The notes beneath the pieces were generated by a model. It was not told the origin of the DNA, did no database searches, and worked only from the letters and a program-made list of their open reading frames with translations. A DNA stretch of 64,000 nucleotides from Pseudoruegeria sp. SHC-113 (GTDB lineage Bacteria; Pseudomonadota; Alphaproteobacteria; Rhodobacterales; Rhodobacteraceae), in the NCBI RefSeq assembly GCF_025376885.1, contig NZ_JAHUBR010000001.1, positions 1-64,000 of the forward strand. The letters are read 5' to 3'. Each line of letters begins with the position of its first letter. Positions within the stretch are counted from its first letter, which is position 1. Positions 46,622-53,974 of this stretch are shown here, in pieces. The position numbers and the translations under genes are program-made.

Positions 46622-47575
46622 CTAATCAGGCCAGACCACCCGGAAGCCCTGATGGGTCGTTGTGCTGTCGGGCGAGGACCCCGTGCGCGCGGCGATTCGG
46701 TAGCGGTAGCAGTAGCTTGCGTGGCAGAGGAAGGAGCCGCCCTTCATCAGCTTATAGCCCTTCATCGCCGCGAGCTGTGCTTTCACCTCTTTCTTCAGCG
46801 AGCGGATGGTGAAGGCATCCGCCGTCCATTCCCAGGTGTTGCCCACCATGTTGGAAAGCCCGTAGCCGTTGGGCGCGAAGCTCTGCGCCGGGGCCGTAGT
46901 GAGAAAGCCGTCGGCGGCTGTATTCACATGAGGGAAGCGGCCCTGCCAGATGTTGCAGGGCTGATGACTTGTGTCATCAGGCTCGGCCTCGCCCCATGGA
47001 AAGCGCACGTCGCCCAGCCCGCCGCGCGCGGCGTGTTCCCATTCGGCTTCTGTGGGCAGACGTCCCCCGGCCCAGGCGGCATAGGCGCGGGCGTCGTTCC
47101 ACGAGACATGCACCACCGGGTGATCGGCATGCCAGCTTGCAGCCCCTGTGCCCGGCCCATTGATGTTGCGCCAGTCGGCTCCGTCCACCCGGCGCCACCA
47201 TTCGGCCCCCGACACCCCTTGCGTGTCGGGGTAGCCCTCCGGCACCTGCTGCCAGAACACGAAAGACCAGCCGAAGCGCTCGGCTTCTGTCACATGGCCC
47301 GTGGCCTCCACGAAGGCGGCGAATTGCGCGTTGGTGACGGCGGTTGCCCCCATGCGAAACGGCTTGATCTTGCTGCGCCGCAGGGGCGCTTCCCCGTCCA
47401 CGGGTAGTTCGGGGCGGTTGGTGCCGATCAGGCTTGCGCCACCGGGAATGGCCACGGCCTGCGCTTTCAGCGCGTCGCGCAGGGCTTCGGGGGCCGGTTG
47501 CGGCGCAGGCGCGGCCTCACCCCCGCGCCCGGCAGCGGGCGCACAGCAGGATTTGGCGGCTGTATTATCGGTCAT
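46622..47575 (-). CDS. Formylglycine-generating enzyme (SUMF1 family)
   Basis: FGE oxidises a cysteine in sulfatases to the catalytic formylglycine. The 317-residue protein has the FGE-sulfatase domain with segments VTNAQFAAFVEATGHVTEAE, GGRLPTEAEWEHAARGG and NMVGNTWEWTADAF, each quoted in part. It ends with GGSFLCHASYCYRYR, where Cys284 and Cys289 form the active pair of true FGEs. A Cys-rich stretch (SCCAPAAGRGG) follows the start at 47575. No sulfatase gene lies nearby. It is divergent from the DeoR-type gene. Confidence 0.9.
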   Translation of the reverse strand: MTDNTAAKSCCAPAAGRGGEAAPAPQPAPEALRDALKAQAVAIPGGASLIGTNRPELPVDGEAPLRRSKIKPFRMGATAVTNAQFAAFVEATGHVTEAERFGWSFVFWQQVPEGYPDTQGVSGAEWWRRVDGADWRNINGPGTGAASWHADHPVVHVSWNDARAYAAWAGGRLPTEAEWEHAARGGLGDVRFPWGEAEPDDTSHQPCNIWQGRFPHVNTAADGFLTTAPAQSFAPNGYGLSNMVGNTWEWTADAFTIRSLKKEVKAQLAAMKGYKLMKGGSFLCHASYCYRYRIAARTGSSPDSTTTHQGFRVVWPD

Positions 47576-47639
47576 CTCGGGTTCACGCTTCAGCTTCGCG
47601 CCGCACTCTAGGCGCAGCGGGGAGCGAAGGCGAGGCCGC

Positions 47640-47681
47640 TTTCGTTTTCGTTTTCCCTTGATGCGGCGAACGGAAACGAAC
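47640..47681. promoter_or_regulatory. Putative DeoR-family operator
   Basis: The segment 47640-47655 is a repeated TTTCG unit (TTTCGTTTTCGTTTTC), and an inverted partner GGAAACGAAC lies at 47672-47681. CGTTT-type repeats are typical DeoR/GlpR operator elements. It sits between the divergent FGE and DeoR-type genes, 40-80 bases before the regulator start. Confidence 0.55.
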
Positions 47682-47720
47682 AGGTTGGCGCTACCAGAGA
47701 CAGCCAAGGCACCGGAACAG

Positions 47721-48479
47721 ATGGTCCAGAATTTCCGCGAACCGCAGATCCTCGAAATCGCCCGCACAGAGGGCAAGGTAAAGGTCGAGGATCTGGCCCG
47801 CCGGTTCGACGTGACGGTGCAAACGATCCGGCGCGATCTTTCGGATCTGGCTGAAGCGGGCAAGCTTGAGCGCGTCCATGGCGGCGCGGTGCTGCCCTCC
47901 GGCGTGTCCAACATCGGCTACGAGGATCGGCGCGGGCTCAACAGCGATGCGAAATCCGGCATCGCCCGGCTCTGCGCGCAATGCATCCCCGACGATGCCT
48001 CGCTGTTTCTCAACATCGGCACCAGCACCGAGGCCGTGGCGCGGGAGCTGCTGCACCACAAGAACCTGCTCGTCGTGACCAACAACATCAACGTGGCCAA
48101 TATCCTTGTGGCCAACAGCGCCTGCCAGATCATGCTCTCGGGCGGCATGCTGCGGCGCTCCGATGGCGGGCTGACTGGCGATCTCACCACGCGCACCATC
48201 GAGCAGTTCAAGGTGGATTTCGCCGTCATCGGCTGTTCGGCCGTGGATGAAGACGGCGATCTGCTCGATTTCGATGTGCAGGAGGTCGGCGTGTCCAAAA
48301 CCATCATCCGACAGGCGCGCACCACCTTCCTCGTGGCCGATCACTCCAAGTTCACCCGATCTGCCCCGGCGCGCATTGCCTCGCTCGCCGATGTGGGCGC
48401 GGTGTTCTCCGATGCGCCGCTGCCCGGCGATCTTGTGCAGAAATGCGCCGATTGGGGCACCGAGGTGCATATCGCTTAA
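47721..48479 (+). CDS. DeoR/GlpR-family transcription regulator
   Basis: The 252-residue protein has the DeoR N-terminal winged HTH (ILEIARTEGKVKVEDLARRF and TVQTIRRDLSDL) and the C-terminal sugar-phosphate-binding domain with the motif LFLNIGTSTEAVARELL. It resembles glycerol-3-phosphate regulators (GlpR), but no glp gene is in the window. The start at 47721 gives the standard family length; an ATG at 47661 would place the operator-like repeats inside the reading frame. It probably represses itself and perhaps the divergent FGE gene. Confidence 0.85.
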   Translation: MVQNFREPQILEIARTEGKVKVEDLARRFDVTVQTIRRDLSDLAEAGKLERVHGGAVLPSGVSNIGYEDRRGLNSDAKSGIARLCAQCIPDDASLFLNIGTSTEAVARELLHHKNLLVVTNNINVANILVANSACQIMLSGGMLRRSDGGLTGDLTTRTIEQFKVDFAVIGCSAVDEDGDLLDFDVQEVGVSKTIIRQARTTFLVADHSKFTRSAPARIASLADVGAVFSDAPLPGDLVQKCADWGTEVHIA

Positions 48480-48566
48480 GTCCCCACCCCGGCCATCAGT
48501 TGAGTTTGCGCCCCCAAAGGCTTATCTCCGCTGCAACGTGATCCTCACAGGGGAAGGCCCGGGCCA

Positions 48567-49178
48567 GTGGCGAACCATCTTTATCAGGGCGATCTGCCGG
48601 ACGGTCTGGATTTGGGCCCCATCGTGGCAATCGATTGCGAGACAATGGGCCTGAACCCCCACCGGGACAGGCTCTGCCTCGTGCAGCTGTCCGGCGGCGA
48701 CGGCCATGCCCACCTCGTGCAGATCGCCAAGGGCCAGACGGAGGCACCAAACCTCTGCCGCCTGCTGGAAGATCCCGACGTTCTGAAGCTCTTTCACTTC
48801 GGGCGGTTCGACATCGCGGCCATGTACAACACCTTCGGCGCGCTGGCCGCGCCCGTCTATTGCACCAAGATCGCCGCCAAGCTGATCCGCACCTACACCG
48901 ACCGCCACGGGCTGAAGAACCTGCTCACCGAATATCTGAACGTGGATATCTCCAAGCATCAGCAAAGCTCGGACTGGGGTGCGGAGAAACTGACGAAGGC
49001 GCAGCTCGATTACGCCGCGAGCGATGTGCTCTACCTGCACCGGCTTAAGGCCGAACTGGATCAGCGCCTGCAGCGCGAAGGCCGTGCCGAAATCGCGCAG
49101 GCCTGTTTCGATTTCCTGCCCACGCGGGCCAAGCTCGATCTGGCCGGCTGGCCCGAGATCGACATTTTCGCCCACTAG
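48567..49178 (+). CDS. rnd: Ribonuclease D-like 3'-5' exonuclease
   Basis: The 203-residue protein has the DEDD exonuclease core: IVAIDCETMGLNP with the first Asp-Glu pair, FHFGRFDIAAMYN, and the terminal LDYAASDVLYLHRL with the DEDDy tyrosine. It lacks the HRDC domain of full-length RNase D, so it is a short form of the kind usual in alphaproteobacteria. The start is a GTG at 48567. It lies 18 bases before lptC and probably starts that transcript. Confidence 0.88.
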   Translation: MANHLYQGDLPDGLDLGPIVAIDCETMGLNPHRDRLCLVQLSGGDGHAHLVQIAKGQTEAPNLCRLLEDPDVLKLFHFGRFDIAAMYNTFGALAAPVYCTKIAAKLIRTYTDRHGLKNLLTEYLNVDISKHQQSSDWGAEKLTKAQLDYAASDVLYLHRLKAELDQRLQREGRAEIAQACFDFLPTRAKLDLAGWPEIDIFAH

Positions 49179-49196
49179 CCGGGGCCGGGCAGCGCC

Positions 49197-49820
49197 ATGC
49201 AACGGCCATCGGACGGCTACTCCCGCTTCATATCGCTCGCGAAGGTGCTGCTGCCCCTCGTAGCACTTGGGCTGCTGGCCACGCTCTTCCTGATTTCCGC
49301 GGAGCGCGAGGAAAGCGCAGGCATCCCCTATGCCGACGTGGAACTGGAAGAGATCGCGCGCGAACAGCGCATCAAGGCTCCGAAATTCTCCGGGCTCACC
49401 AGCGACGGCGCCTCCGTGACGCTTTCGGCCGATCTCGCACGGCCTAAGGGCAGCGACGGCCGCTCGCTGGAGGCCGAAGGGCTGACGCTTGTCTGGACTA
49501 GCCCGGACGGCAAACGCGTGGATGTGATCGGCAAGGAGGGCTCCTACACCTCCGGGCAGACCCTTGCCGAGCTGCACGGCGGCGTGGAGATCCAGACGTC
49601 GGACGGGATGCTTGTGACCACGGATGTGCTGGAGGCGGATCTGGGCACCACGCGGCTGCACAGCCCCGGCGAGGTGCGGGCGGTGGGGCGCATGGGCACG
49701 CTGGATGCCGCGCAGATGGAGCTGATTCAGAAGGGCGCGCAATACGTTATGGTTTTCAGCGGCGGGGTTAAGCTGGTATACGATCCGAACCAGAGTGCAG
49801 TTGGGGTTGTGGAACAGTGA
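49197..49820 (+). CDS. lptC: LptC, LPS export bridge protein
   Basis: LptC links the inner-membrane LPS extractor to the periplasmic LptA bridge. The 207-residue protein has one N-terminal membrane helix (about residues 15-34: AKVLLPLVALGLLATLFLI) and a periplasmic beta-jellyroll. The family fold is visible as repeated beta segments, such as AEGLTLVWTSPDGKRVDVI. It overlaps lptA by four bases (GTGA). Confidence 0.85.
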   Translation: MQRPSDGYSRFISLAKVLLPLVALGLLATLFLISAEREESAGIPYADVELEEIAREQRIKAPKFSGLTSDGASVTLSADLARPKGSDGRSLEAEGLTLVWTSPDGKRVDVIGKEGSYTSGQTLAELHGGVEIQTSDGMLVTTDVLEADLGTTRLHSPGEVRAVGRMGTLDAAQMELIQKGAQYVMVFSGGVKLVYDPNQSAVGVVEQ

Positions 49821-50332
49821 TTGGGTCAGGAATGCGGTTTTCAGCCACGTGTGTTGCGGCTCTCTTGCTGCTGGCCTCCCCCCTTGCCGCGCAGGGCACC
49901 CAGATCGGCTTTGGCGGGTTTCAAAGCGACACCAGCCAGCCCGTGGATGTGGCCGCCGATCAGCTTGAGGTGGATCAGGCCAGCGGCGCGGCCGTGTTCA
50001 CCGGCAACGTGCTTGTCACACAGGGCGAGATGACGCTTTCGGCTGAAAGCCTGCGCGTTGAATATGCCGCCGCCGAGGGCGATACCCCCGGCGGGATTTC
50101 CCGGCTTCTGGCCAAGGGCAAGGTCGTGCTTGTCAATGGCGCGGATGCCGCCGAGGCCGATGAGGCGATCTACACCATCGCCACCGGCACGGTTGAGATG
50201 CAGGGCAATGTGCTGCTCACCCAAGGCCCCAACGTGATTTCATCCGAGAAGATGACGGCAAATCTGGAGACCGGCACCGCCCGGCTCGATGGCCGCGTGC
50301 GCACCACGCTCAAGAGCAGCCAATCGGAATGA
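49817..50332 (+). CDS. lptA: LptA, periplasmic LPS transport protein
   Basis: LptA oligomers form the periplasmic bridge for LPS. The 171-residue protein has a signal peptide (MRFSATCVAALLLLASPLAAQG region) and an OstA-like beta fold seen in ADQLEVDQASGAAVFTGNV and MTLSAESLRVEY. A GTG at 49817 overlaps the lptC stop; an ATG at 49832 starts the signal peptide more directly and is an equally good start. It overlaps lptB by four bases. Confidence 0.88.
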   Translation: MIGSGMRFSATCVAALLLLASPLAAQGTQIGFGGFQSDTSQPVDVAADQLEVDQASGAAVFTGNVLVTQGEMTLSAESLRVEYAAAEGDTPGGISRLLAKGKVVLVNGADAAEADEAIYTIATGTVEMQGNVLLTQGPNVISSEKMTANLETGTARLDGRVRTTLKSSQSE

Positions 50333-51114
50333 CAGACGCCCGCGCCCTGCAGGCCGAAGCGCGCGCGCGCGAAGCCGCCACGCCGCCCGAAAAAGGGCTT
50401 GTCGTGCGCGCCCTGCGCAAGAGTTACCGCAAGCGCACGGTGATCCGGAACGTGGATCTGCACCTCGATCAGGGGGAAGTGGTGGCCCTGCTCGGCCCCA
50501 ACGGATCGGGCAAGACGACGTGTTTCTACACCATCGCGGGCCTTGTCACGCCGGAAGGCGGGCAGGTTCTGATCGACGGACGTGACGTCACGCTGCTCCC
50601 GATGTACCGCCGCGCCAAGCTCGGCATCGGCTACCTGCCGCAGGAAGTGTCGATCTTCCGGGGCATGTCGGTGGAGGAAAACATCCTCGCGATCCTCGAA
50701 GTCTCTGTCTCTGGTATTCACAAACGCCGCGAACGGCTGGACGATCTGCTGAGCGAGTTCTCCATCAGCCACCTGCGCCGCGCGCCCGCCATGGCGCTTT
50801 CGGGCGGCGAACGTCGCCGCGTGGAAATCGCCCGCTGCCTGGCCGCCAATCCGAAATACGTGCTGCTGGACGAACCCTTCGCCGGGGTCGATCCGATCGC
50901 CGTGGGCGAGATTCGCGGCCTCGTGGCCGATCTCAAGAATCGCGGCATCGGCGTGCTGATCACCGATCACAACGTGCGCGAAACGCTGGAGATCGTGGAC
51001 CGCGCCTATATCCTGCACGATGGCGCCATTCTGATGAGCGGCACCACCGAAGAGGTGGTGCAGGATGAGAACGTCCGCCGGGTCTATCTTGGTGAGAGTT
51101 TCAGCATCCGCTGA
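50329..51114 (+). CDS. lptB: LptB, LPS export ABC ATPase
   Basis: LptB hydrolyses ATP to drive LPS out of the inner membrane with LptFG. The 261-residue protein shows Walker A GPNGSGKTTCFYTIAG, the signature LSGGERRRVEIARCL, Walker B YVLLDEPFAGVDPIA and the H-loop ITDHNVRETLEI. It is the last gene of lptC-lptA-lptB, with overlapping boundaries. The classical neighbour rpoN is absent: hpf follows after a 295-base gap. Confidence 0.95.
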   Translation: MTDARALQAEARAREAATPPEKGLVVRALRKSYRKRTVIRNVDLHLDQGEVVALLGPNGSGKTTCFYTIAGLVTPEGGQVLIDGRDVTLLPMYRRAKLGIGYLPQEVSIFRGMSVEENILAILEVSVSGIHKRRERLDDLLSEFSISHLRRAPAMALSGGERRRVEIARCLAANPKYVLLDEPFAGVDPIAVGEIRGLVADLKNRGIGVLITDHNVRETLEIVDRAYILHDGAILMSGTTEEVVQDENVRRVYLGESFSIR

Positions 51115-51409
51115 TCCGGCCCGCCTTTCTGCGCTGCAGCAGATCCTTTTTCTTTTTCCTTTGTTTTCAGCATTTCAGCCGCTTTCCGCACTGCGTCATC
51201 GCCGGAAACGATTGACAGCCCCCCGGAATCTGACGCCAAATATCGGTATGGACAGGCTCATTTCCAACGGCCGGCTTCGGAGAGGCAGCAGTGCACGTAC
51301 GGCGCTGCGTCCCATCCTCACAAACAAGGTGAACCACCCGGCGACAGCCCGGAAGTGGGGGCTGAACGTCAGCGCCTGACTGTCCTGTATTTGGAACGAA
51401 GGAGGTTTC
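51115..51409 (+). promoter_or_regulatory. Promoter and long leader of hpf
   Basis: A T-rich stretch (51147-51175) follows lptB and could aid termination. A consensus -35 TTGACA lies at 51212-51217, with an A/T-rich candidate -10 around 51238-51243 at slightly long spacing. Transcription there would give a leader of about 160 bases before the hpf ATG, GC-rich and structured in part, ending with a strong AAGGAGG site. An open frame crosses the region but has no product I can support. Confidence 0.5.
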
Positions 51410-51985
51410 ATGCGGTACCAAATCAGTGGAAAGCAGATCGATATCGGCAACGCGCTTCAGCAGCATGTTGAGGCAGAGCTTGGCGGGGTTGTGGCAAAAT
51501 ATGCCGAGCGCCCGACCGAGGCCGTCATCGTCTTTTCCAAGAACGCACACGAGTTTGTCTGCGAAACCACTGTCCACCTGTCCACCGGCCTCACGGCCCA
51601 GGCCCGCAACCACGCAACCGAGATCTACGCCGCCTTTGATGGCTGCGCCGACAAGATGGAAAAGCAGCTGCGCCGCTACAAGCGCCGCCTGAAGGACCAT
51701 CACCGGGAGCGTTCACAGCCCGTTGAACTTTTTGGCGCATCCTCCTATATCCTCGCCTCGTCCGAGGATTCGGGCGACGGGGAGCCAGACTCCCTGCAGC
51801 CGATGATCATCGCCGAGATGGAAACCAAGGTTCCCGAGCTCTCGGTGGGTGAGGCGGTCATGCAGATGGAAATTGGCGGCGCGCCCTTGCTGGTGTTTCG
51901 CAACGAAGGCAACAACGGAATAAACGTGGTGTACCGCCGCGACGACGGCAACATCGGTTGGATTGATCCTCAGAACGCGACTTAA
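51410..51985 (+). CDS. hpf: Long-form ribosome hibernation promoting factor
   Basis: HPF inactivates ribosomes in stationary phase by forming 100S dimers. The 191-residue protein is the long form: N-terminal S30AE domain with MRYQISGKQIDIGNALQQHV in part and HATEIYAAFDGCADKMEKQL, then a linker, then a C-terminal dimerisation domain (VGEAVMQMEIGGAPLLVFRN and GINVVYRRDDGNIGWI). Long HPF causes 100S formation without RMF. An AAGGAGG site precedes the ATG. It is followed by ptsN. Confidence 0.94.
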   Translation: MRYQISGKQIDIGNALQQHVEAELGGVVAKYAERPTEAVIVFSKNAHEFVCETTVHLSTGLTAQARNHATEIYAAFDGCADKMEKQLRRYKRRLKDHHRERSQPVELFGASSYILASSEDSGDGEPDSLQPMIIAEMETKVPELSVGEAVMQMEIGGAPLLVFRNEGNNGINVVYRRDDGNIGWIDPQNAT

Positions 51986-52024
51986 CGCGCGCCACGCGGA
52001 TCGCAGGCAACGAAGCGAAGGCAC

Positions 52025-52489
52025 ATGGAACTATCGAGCATATTGAAGTCCGCGGCCGTGAAGGTCGTGTCTAATGCATCCTCGAAGAAACGGATGTTCC
52101 AGGATCTCTGTGACGTGGCCGAAAGCTGCTACGGCATTCCTTCGCGGGATGCCGTGGAAGCCCTGCTTGAGCGGGAATCGCTCGGTCCGACGGGCGTGGG
52201 CAACGGCATTGCGCTGCCCCATGCCCGGATGGACGGGATCGAACATGTGGTCGGCGTGTTCCTGAAGATGGACAAGCCGCTGGATTTCGAATCCGTGGAT
52301 CGCAAACCGGTGGATCTGGTCTTCGCCCTTTTCGCGCCTGTGGATTCCGGCGTGGAGCACCTGAAGGCGCTGGCGCTTGTCTCCCGCACGATGCGCGATC
52401 CGGCCATCTGCGCCAAACTGCGCGCCAACGACGATCCGTCCGTTCTGCACGCAATTCTGGTGGCGGATGCTGGGGCTCAAGCCGCTTAG
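52025..52489 (+). CDS. ptsN: PTS IIA-Ntr protein
   Basis: PtsN is the phosphoacceptor of the nitrogen-related phosphotransferase chain and signals to nitrogen, potassium and carbon control. The 154-residue IIA fold has the phosphorylated histidine His66 in GVGNGIALPHARMDG. Length is normal. It lies 39 bases after hpf, a typical order. The strong terminator that follows ends the transcript. Confidence 0.94.
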   Translation: MELSSILKSAAVKVVSNASSKKRMFQDLCDVAESCYGIPSRDAVEALLERESLGPTGVGNGIALPHARMDGIEHVVGVFLKMDKPLDFESVDRKPVDLVFALFAPVDSGVEHLKALALVSRTMRDPAICAKLRANDDPSVLHAILVADAGAQAA

Positions 52490-52514
52490 GCTTCCCGAGC
52501 CAGAAAGATCAGAC

Positions 52515-52544
52515 AAGCCGCCTTTCCGGGCGGCTTTCTTATTT
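52515..52544 (+). terminator. Intrinsic terminator after ptsN
   Basis: Eight-base arms AAGCCGCC (52515-52522) and GGCGGCTT (52529-52536) with a six-base loop, followed by a T-rich tail (TTTCTTATTT). It lies 25 bases after the ptsN stop. Confidence 0.88.
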
Positions 52545-52558
52545 CTGAAAAGCGTCGC

Positions 52559-53971
52559 TCAGCGTTTGTCCCAGGGCTTGAACCCATAGGCGAGGTAATC
52601 CCGCCCGTAGACATCCTTGCAGAGCTTCTCCAGATCCGCATCGTAGATCTCGGCCAAATCCGGCCCCTTCGCAGCCTCTTCTGCAAGCCGCGGCGCATCG
52701 ATCCCCTGCTCCGCCGCCAGATAAGCGAGGCCCAACTCCAGTGTTGCTTCGCGGATGATCAGATCCGGCGCGATCACCTGTGAGAACCCGTGGATCACGG
52801 CGGCCTGCGTCGCGAAGGCGGGATCCATTCGCATCGGCGTCTGCCCCGCAAGGTTGGCCTTCACGAACTTCAGAAAAGCCGCAAAACAGGCGCGGTGATC
52901 CTCCGGCGACAGCGCCACGCCTTCTTCGGGCATAGGTGCCTCAAAGGCGCGGCCCAGATAGCCGCGGATCTCCAGAAACGCGCCTTCCCCGGTGGGCAGG
53001 ATGCGTTCGCAAAACACCCGATGCGCGCGCGTCAGCGGATGGGAAACAACCGTAAACCCCCGATGCGCCTTGTTGCGGCGCAGCCATTGGCGCAGATCCT
53101 TCTGCGTCATGCCGGTGGTGAGCCCCTCCGCCCCCGCCAAGGCCTCCATCCAGCCGCGCACGCGGGCCGTGGGCCCTGCCGGGATCGGCTGGAACAGAAG
53201 TGGCGGCTCCTCGGCGGCCAGATAATTCGGTACACCCGCATTGCGCGCCGGCTCGATCTGCGGGGCCACGCCCAGCCCGTAGATGTCGAACCGCGCCAGC
53301 GCCGCCTCCATCTCGTCTGCGTTCTTCACCTTGTCGCGCAATGAGCCCGGATTCTGCCGCTTGAGGTTCTTCTGCAACTCGGGCAGCGGGGCGGCCGCGC
53401 CAAGATAAGCCCCGAGCCCGTTGATCACCTCCAGCGACTGCAGATCGCTGTAATCCACCCAGAAGGCCCCCTGCCCGGTTTCCTGCAGCGCATTGCGGAT
53501 CATCGCGTGGAAGGCGGCGTTCTCGGACTGGAAGCGCTGGAACTCCGCCGCATCAAAGCGCACCTGCGCCTCGCGGTGGTGCTTCACGTTGGTGAGCTTC
53601 CACTGCCCGGTTTCCTGCGCGATCTTCCAGCTGACATAGCTTTCAAGCGTGTTGCGCGTGAGCACGATCTTGGCGCAGGCCGGATCGCCCAGCACATGGG
53701 CAAGGATGCGCGGATCGTGATCGTGGAAGAAGCGAAAGCCCGGCACCACGCCGCTTTCCGCCCGCATCGCGGCCAGCAGGCGCAGCGGATCAGCGTCGCG
53801 CTGCGCGGCCGTCAGCCCGAGGAGCGTGTCGCGCTTGGGATAGCCGATGAAATGCGGGTTGTAGGCCTCGCCGTGGCAGGTGAGATCTGGGAAGGCGTTG
53901 AGGTTGGATTCAAGGAAGTTCGAACCGGTCCGCATCCCCGCTAGAATGACGAAATAGGAGAACCCGCCCAT
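52559..53971 (-). CDS. Sulfotransferase-family protein
   Basis: A 470-residue protein with the sulfotransferase fold: the N-terminal 5'-PSB loop reads ILAGMRTGSNFLESNL, binding the PAPS phosphosulfate, and a later RNTLESYVSWKIAQETG segment fits the 3'-phosphate site. Such enzymes move sulfate from PAPS to a sugar, lipid or peptide hydroxyl. It is longer than simple sulfotransferases, with a C-terminal region of unknown role. It is the last gene of the glycosyltransferase operon, three bases after the GT14 gene, so a polysaccharide acceptor is likely. Confidence 0.82.
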   Translation of the reverse strand: MGGFSYFVILAGMRTGSNFLESNLNAFPDLTCHGEAYNPHFIGYPKRDTLLGLTAAQRDADPLRLLAAMRAESGVVPGFRFFHDHDPRILAHVLGDPACAKIVLTRNTLESYVSWKIAQETGQWKLTNVKHHREAQVRFDAAEFQRFQSENAAFHAMIRNALQETGQGAFWVDYSDLQSLEVINGLGAYLGAAAPLPELQKNLKRQNPGSLRDKVKNADEMEAALARFDIYGLGVAPQIEPARNAGVPNYLAAEEPPLLFQPIPAGPTARVRGWMEALAGAEGLTTGMTQKDLRQWLRRNKAHRGFTVVSHPLTRAHRVFCERILPTGEGAFLEIRGYLGRAFEAPMPEEGVALSPEDHRACFAAFLKFVKANLAGQTPMRMDPAFATQAAVIHGFSQVIAPDLIIREATLELGLAYLAAEQGIDAPRLAEEAAKGPDLAEIYDADLEKLCKDVYGRDYLAYGFKPWDKR

Positions 53972-53974
53972 GGG

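Noticed and set aside
51065-51379. Open frame between lptB and hpf
   Set aside because: It overlaps the lptB end, has no ribosome site, and lies over the likely hpf promoter and leader.
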